DNA of 64,000 nt, taken from contig WHUZ01000155.1 of assembly GCA_015179045.1 (NCBI GenBank), forward strand, positions 1 through 64,000, read 5' to 3'. The notes below the pieces were generated by a model that did no database searches, was not told the DNA's origin, and saw only the letters and a list, made by a program, of their open reading frames with translations. This DNA comes from Kalaharituber pfeilii. Its lineage: Eukaryota > Ascomycota > Pezizomycetes > Pezizales > Pezizaceae. Shown piece by piece: positions 60,833-64,000 of this stretch. The translations under genes were made by a program, and so were the position numbers. Numbering within the stretch: the first letter of the stretch is position 1; each line of letters begins with the position of its first letter.

Positions 60833-61140
60833 TTCATTACTCACATGCCGCCCTACGGGCTATGGCGGGGGTTTATTTGAACAGAAAAGAAACTAACTAA
60901 GCTTAAGTACATAGGGCCCGCGGTTCGGCATGTGTTGCGGGATGCGACCAGCATTCTGTCTTATCTCCTTCCTCTCTCCTTCTCGTACTGGTTCGCCTTG
61001 AGCCATCTCCCTCCAAGTCGCACCTTGTCAATGTCTTGTGGGTCTTCCAAGTACACCACGATGGAGCTTGTCTTCTTGCCCTCTCCGATGAGTATGTCTT
61101 TTTTCCGAAGCCAGCGAATCCCAACTACCTTGGTTGATTT
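60801..61140 (-). mobile_element. 5'-truncated ORF1-only LINE, element 5
   Basis: Poly(T), CATTACTCACATGCCGCCC and GGGCTATGGCGGGGG; on the minus strand the ORF1 end GIRWLRKKDILIGEGKKTSS, RLGGRWLKANQYEKERGRR with a stop at 60961. It is most similar to element 1. The 5' break is near 61137; no duplication was identified. Confidence 0.8.
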
Positions 61141-61787
61141 ACTCCTATGTAGTCCTGTTGGACTACTGTAGGACACTGCATGGCTGATGTATAGGTATGA
61201 GCAAATCATGTACAGTACATAACTAAGCAATATGACTTAGACCCGATCTACCAGGGAAACCGTGCGCAAGCATGTAACATCGACCCCATCACCCATCATA
61301 CAAATGGTATTCAGTTTTCTTTTCTCCCCTGGAAATGGAGAAATCATGAAAATGGAGAATCATGGAATTGGAATTCTCCAGATGGGTCGCTCATTTCCGA
61401 TTGTCTGCAGAGAACTTTCTTATTTTTTTCCAGTCTGAAGGCTACGTAGAAATTTCGCTTTTTCTCTAGTTCCAGTTCTAGAAGAGTTCAGGTGACTTAG
61501 CTACACCGACTTTAGCTTAGACCAAAAGCCGATGCATGACCTAAAATCTGAACCGAATACAAGGTACCGGTTTCTTGTTCCCTGTGTCGATTTTTTGTCG
61601 ATATCTGGAAGGGGGATTTTAATTGTCGGGAATATTTGTTCGCAAGAAAATGAATTGAAGCAAGTGTTAAAAAATTTTTAGAATACCACCATAATATTAG
61701 TACTTCTCAAAATTTTATCTTCCAGCATATTGGATCACTTTCTGGTAGAAAGAATAAAAAATCACATCATCAATTGACTTCAAAGTA
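61141..61787. other. Unassigned region
   Basis: A short ATGGAGAAATCATGAAAATG / ATGGAGAATCATGGAATTG near-repeat at 61335-61365. No gene. Confidence 0.35.
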
Positions 61788-62221
61788 CAATTTTCCCTTG
61801 CTATGCATATACTGGACCTCGTTGTACCGGAAACCTTGGTTACCAGATGCTCTCAGGTTGCTACATCCCGCTCCCATACAAAATCCTCCTACTATACCAG
61901 ACGCACTAAGAATACCGGACCGGACAGGAATTGCCAGGCACTTACCCCGCTGTCTCCATACAAATAATATTTGCTATACCGCATACACTAACACTGATAC
62001 ATCCAATCTTGGCTACCGGTACCCCACATTGCATTCACGTTGCAGATACTTATTAAACTTAACAATACATAATTAAATTAGGCTGTCGTTGTCGATCCAC
62101 TTCCCAGTTACATTATTTTTGCTGCCCATCCCTATTCTATTCTGCCAAGCATTTTATTCTATAACGGAAGCTTGCTATACCGGACGAAAAAGGCCGGTTT
62201 TTATATAGCAAGGGAAAACTG
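61788..62221. mobile_element. Pogo/Fot-type MITE (TA target)
   Basis: Ends CAATTTTCCCTTGCTAT.. and ..ATAGCAAGGGAAAACTG with flanking TA (61786-61787, 62222-62223). Internal blocks repeat TACCGGA, GCTATACCG. No coding capacity. Confidence 0.75.
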
Positions 62222-62251
62222 TATATAGAGAGGTCAAGGTACATAAGGGCG

Positions 62252-63500
62252 CGTTGTTACCGACCGTTTCACAAACTGTTGCAACAAAAAGTACTAGCCG
62301 GAAAAAAAAGTATCCGGACAGGGGATCAATGGATATTATGCGCTTTACAGTATTTGGTATGAACTAGCATATTTTCGTATGGTTAGCTGGGATCTCCATG
62401 AGACCAGTCCAAATTTCATGATGTTAGAGGTATCCGGACAGCTGACCTAATGAAAGCCACCGGACAGCTGACATAATAAATTTAGGACTGTACATCAACA
62501 TGATAGTTAGGGCTTAAGATTCCGAAAAAACTACTCTGAGTGGCGACTGGCCTAGGAGCTTTCCAAGGCTATCCCGAGGGCTCTTCCATAGGCTGCTCCG
62601 GAGGCAGAGGCTGTTCCGGATGCCGTTCTGAATGCCGTTTCGGAGGCGGTCCCGAAAGCTGCCCCGGAGGCTGTCCCGGAGGGCTATTCTCACTCCTATT
62701 ATATTCCAGGTATTAATCAATGTTAATTTATATACATATGGGCATCATGCTACATGATTATTCCCACCACCAGTATTAGAATAGCACTACAATAGTAGTG
62801 AAATAAAATAGCAGTATTCTACCTCTGGTAGTGATACTCTCATTTGCACCTCTCACAGCTTCAAGATTTGTAGCTAACTTAGCACACATGTGTGAAACTG
62901 TTAGAACCACATTGTCAATGATTTCAGCATACTTCAATTTCGATATTCTCAACTATTTTCGAGATCGCCCTCTTTGAAGTGGCTTGCTCATGCTATTCAG
63001 TACTGTATATGCAAATAAATTAATGCCACAATAGCTGCTCTTTCCTGGGGAATCATTTCAGGACCTATGAGAATATTAGTATCTTCCTTACTGAGTCTTT
63101 ACCTACCTTTTTTGCTTGCCATCCTTGTAATATTATTATTATGTATAGACCTTGTTCTTGTGGTTATGCTAGGGCACAAAGTATTGAAGACGAAGACCCA
63201 GATTCATTATGTCAGCTGTCCGGATACTTCTGACATAATAAAAATTGGACGCTATCACGAAATTTGGACTGGTCTCATGGACATCCACAGCAAACATACG
63301 AAAATATGCTAGTTCATACCAAATACTGCATAGCGTATAATATCCATTGATCCCCTGTCCGGATACTTATTATTTTTTCGGCTAGTAGAACTACCAGTGA
63401 CCGCGGGTTACACCGTCGGGATAAGCATAGGATTATCCTGGCGTGCGGGGTTAACGTGCCCGAAGTGGTAACGATCTGCCCCCTGTAACGATCCACTCTC
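62252..63500. repeat. Repeat R3, copy interrupted by a TIR element
   Basis: Left part GTTGTTACCGACCG, AACTGTTGCAACAAAAAGTA (62254-62293); right part GTAGAACTACCAGTGACCG (63385-63403). Together they match the uninterrupted copy at 29679-29780. Confidence 0.75.
62294..63385. mobile_element. 1.1-kb TIR element (TA target), non-autonomous
   Basis: Inverted ends of about 160-190 bp: CTAGCCGGAAAAAAAAGTAT, CCGGACAGGGGATCAATGG, GGTATGAACTAGCATATTTT; TA on both sides (62292-62293, 63386-63387). The subterminal repeat TCCGGACAGCTGAC occurs several times. No transposase is recognised in the ~700-bp core, which includes a GGAGGC/CCCGGA-rich tandem stretch at 62590-62690. Confidence 0.8.
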
Positions 63501-63861
63501 TTGGCACTCCTCGTCATATATTCCTCGCTCTACTGCTTATTTTGGATATATTGCAACTATAGAAATTGCTTAACATTATACCAATTTGACATCGCTGAAT
63601 CAGAATTTGCCATCATAATAAGGAAAAATCAAAATTCCAATATTTGCTACCAAATTCATCATTATTTACCTAATTTGAGTTTTCTTTATATATAGCATAG
63701 CTCAATATCCTCGAAATCAGGAAAATAATATAGAAAACTAGTGATACTCATCTATGTAGTACTAGTCTTTTTATTAAAAGTCAGTAATTGTATATAGAGA
63801 TGATATAGGATGCAGTGCACCTTCAAATATATAGAAGTAGTTCATATTCTCATGCTAATCT
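63501..63861. other. Unassigned AT-rich region
   Basis: No gene is seen. Confidence 0.35.
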
Positions 63862-64000
63862 CTATACCTTAATCTGATCTTTAGTGTCCCTAGACTCCTC
63901 AAGTGATTCAGGAATACCGGGACTTGAAGTAGTAGTAGTTGAAGCACTAGGGGTGGTAACAGTAACTCCTTCTGAGGTGCCAGGTATGACAGAAGAGACC
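63862..64000 (-). CDS. Partial Ser/Thr-rich frame at the window edge
   Basis: Minus-strand frame open to the edge: VSSVIPGTSEGVTVTTPSAS, TTTTSSPGIPESLEESRDTK, ending at a TAG at 63862-63864 or at a GTATAG donor-like site (63867). Could be the end of an exon of a gene lying to the right. Low certainty. Confidence 0.3.
   Translation of the reverse strand, partial: VSSVIPGTSEGVTVTTPSASTTTTSSPGIPESLEESRDTKDQIKV

Overview
The window looks like a transposon-rich, gene-poor stretch of a filamentous ascomycete nuclear genome. The evidence is short GT-AG introns (56-87 bp) with CTAAC/CTGAC-type branch points, Kex2-like dibasic sites in a secreted pre-pro protein, Tad1-like LINEs, and a tandem family of lone BTB/POZ proteins. 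That last feature is common in Pezizomycetes such as truffles and morels, so a Pezizales host is an inference and not proven. No tRNA, rRNA, CRISPR or viral gene was recognised.

Layout. 1-13.4 kb: a tandem array of BTB genes (the last 44 bp of one copy, then three intact three-exon copies) split by LINE debris. 13.6-16 kb: a LINE fragment interrupted by a complete ORF1-only LINE. 17.4-18.8 kb: a coiled-coil/fascin-like gene, with a damaged paralogue at 30.4-31.5 kb. 22.4-23.1 kb: a small secreted protein with an acidic pro-region and a cationic C-terminus. 25-25.8 kb: a two-exon H-type lectin. 27-29.6 kb: two more ORF1-only LINEs and a 17-bp retro-insertion. 33.5-34.3 kb: a 57-bp minisatellite. 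34.4-38.3 kb: a hAT transposon carrying nested elements. 38.5-41.3 kb: a MULE inside a LINE, with a hAT MITE inside the MULE. 42.8-44.8 kb: an unknown two-exon coiled-coil gene. 47.4-50.7 kb: a LINE holding a MITE and a second MULE, which itself holds two retro-insertions. 53-61 kb: more LINE pieces and minisatellites. 61.8-63.4 kb: two TA-flanked TIR elements.

Two LINE families account for about 40 insertions. Family A has a C-terminal zinc knuckle in ORF2 and a 3' tail of the form CTCGCC..GCGAG plus poly(A). Family B has an RNase H domain plus a knuckle and a tail of the form CCCTGCC..GCGGGG plus poly(A). Most copies are extremely 5'-truncated, and many keep perfect 10-14 bp target-site duplications (TSDs). 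The strongest observations are the ORF1-only (HAL1-like) elements that keep an intact ORF1, the shortest TSD-flanked insertions (17, 25 and 26 bp), compensatory changes in the family A tail stem, subterminal hairpins shared by two MULEs, and BTB genes whose first coding exon is only 5 nt long.

All assignments come from reading the sequence. Splice sites and domains are predictions without transcript or database support.
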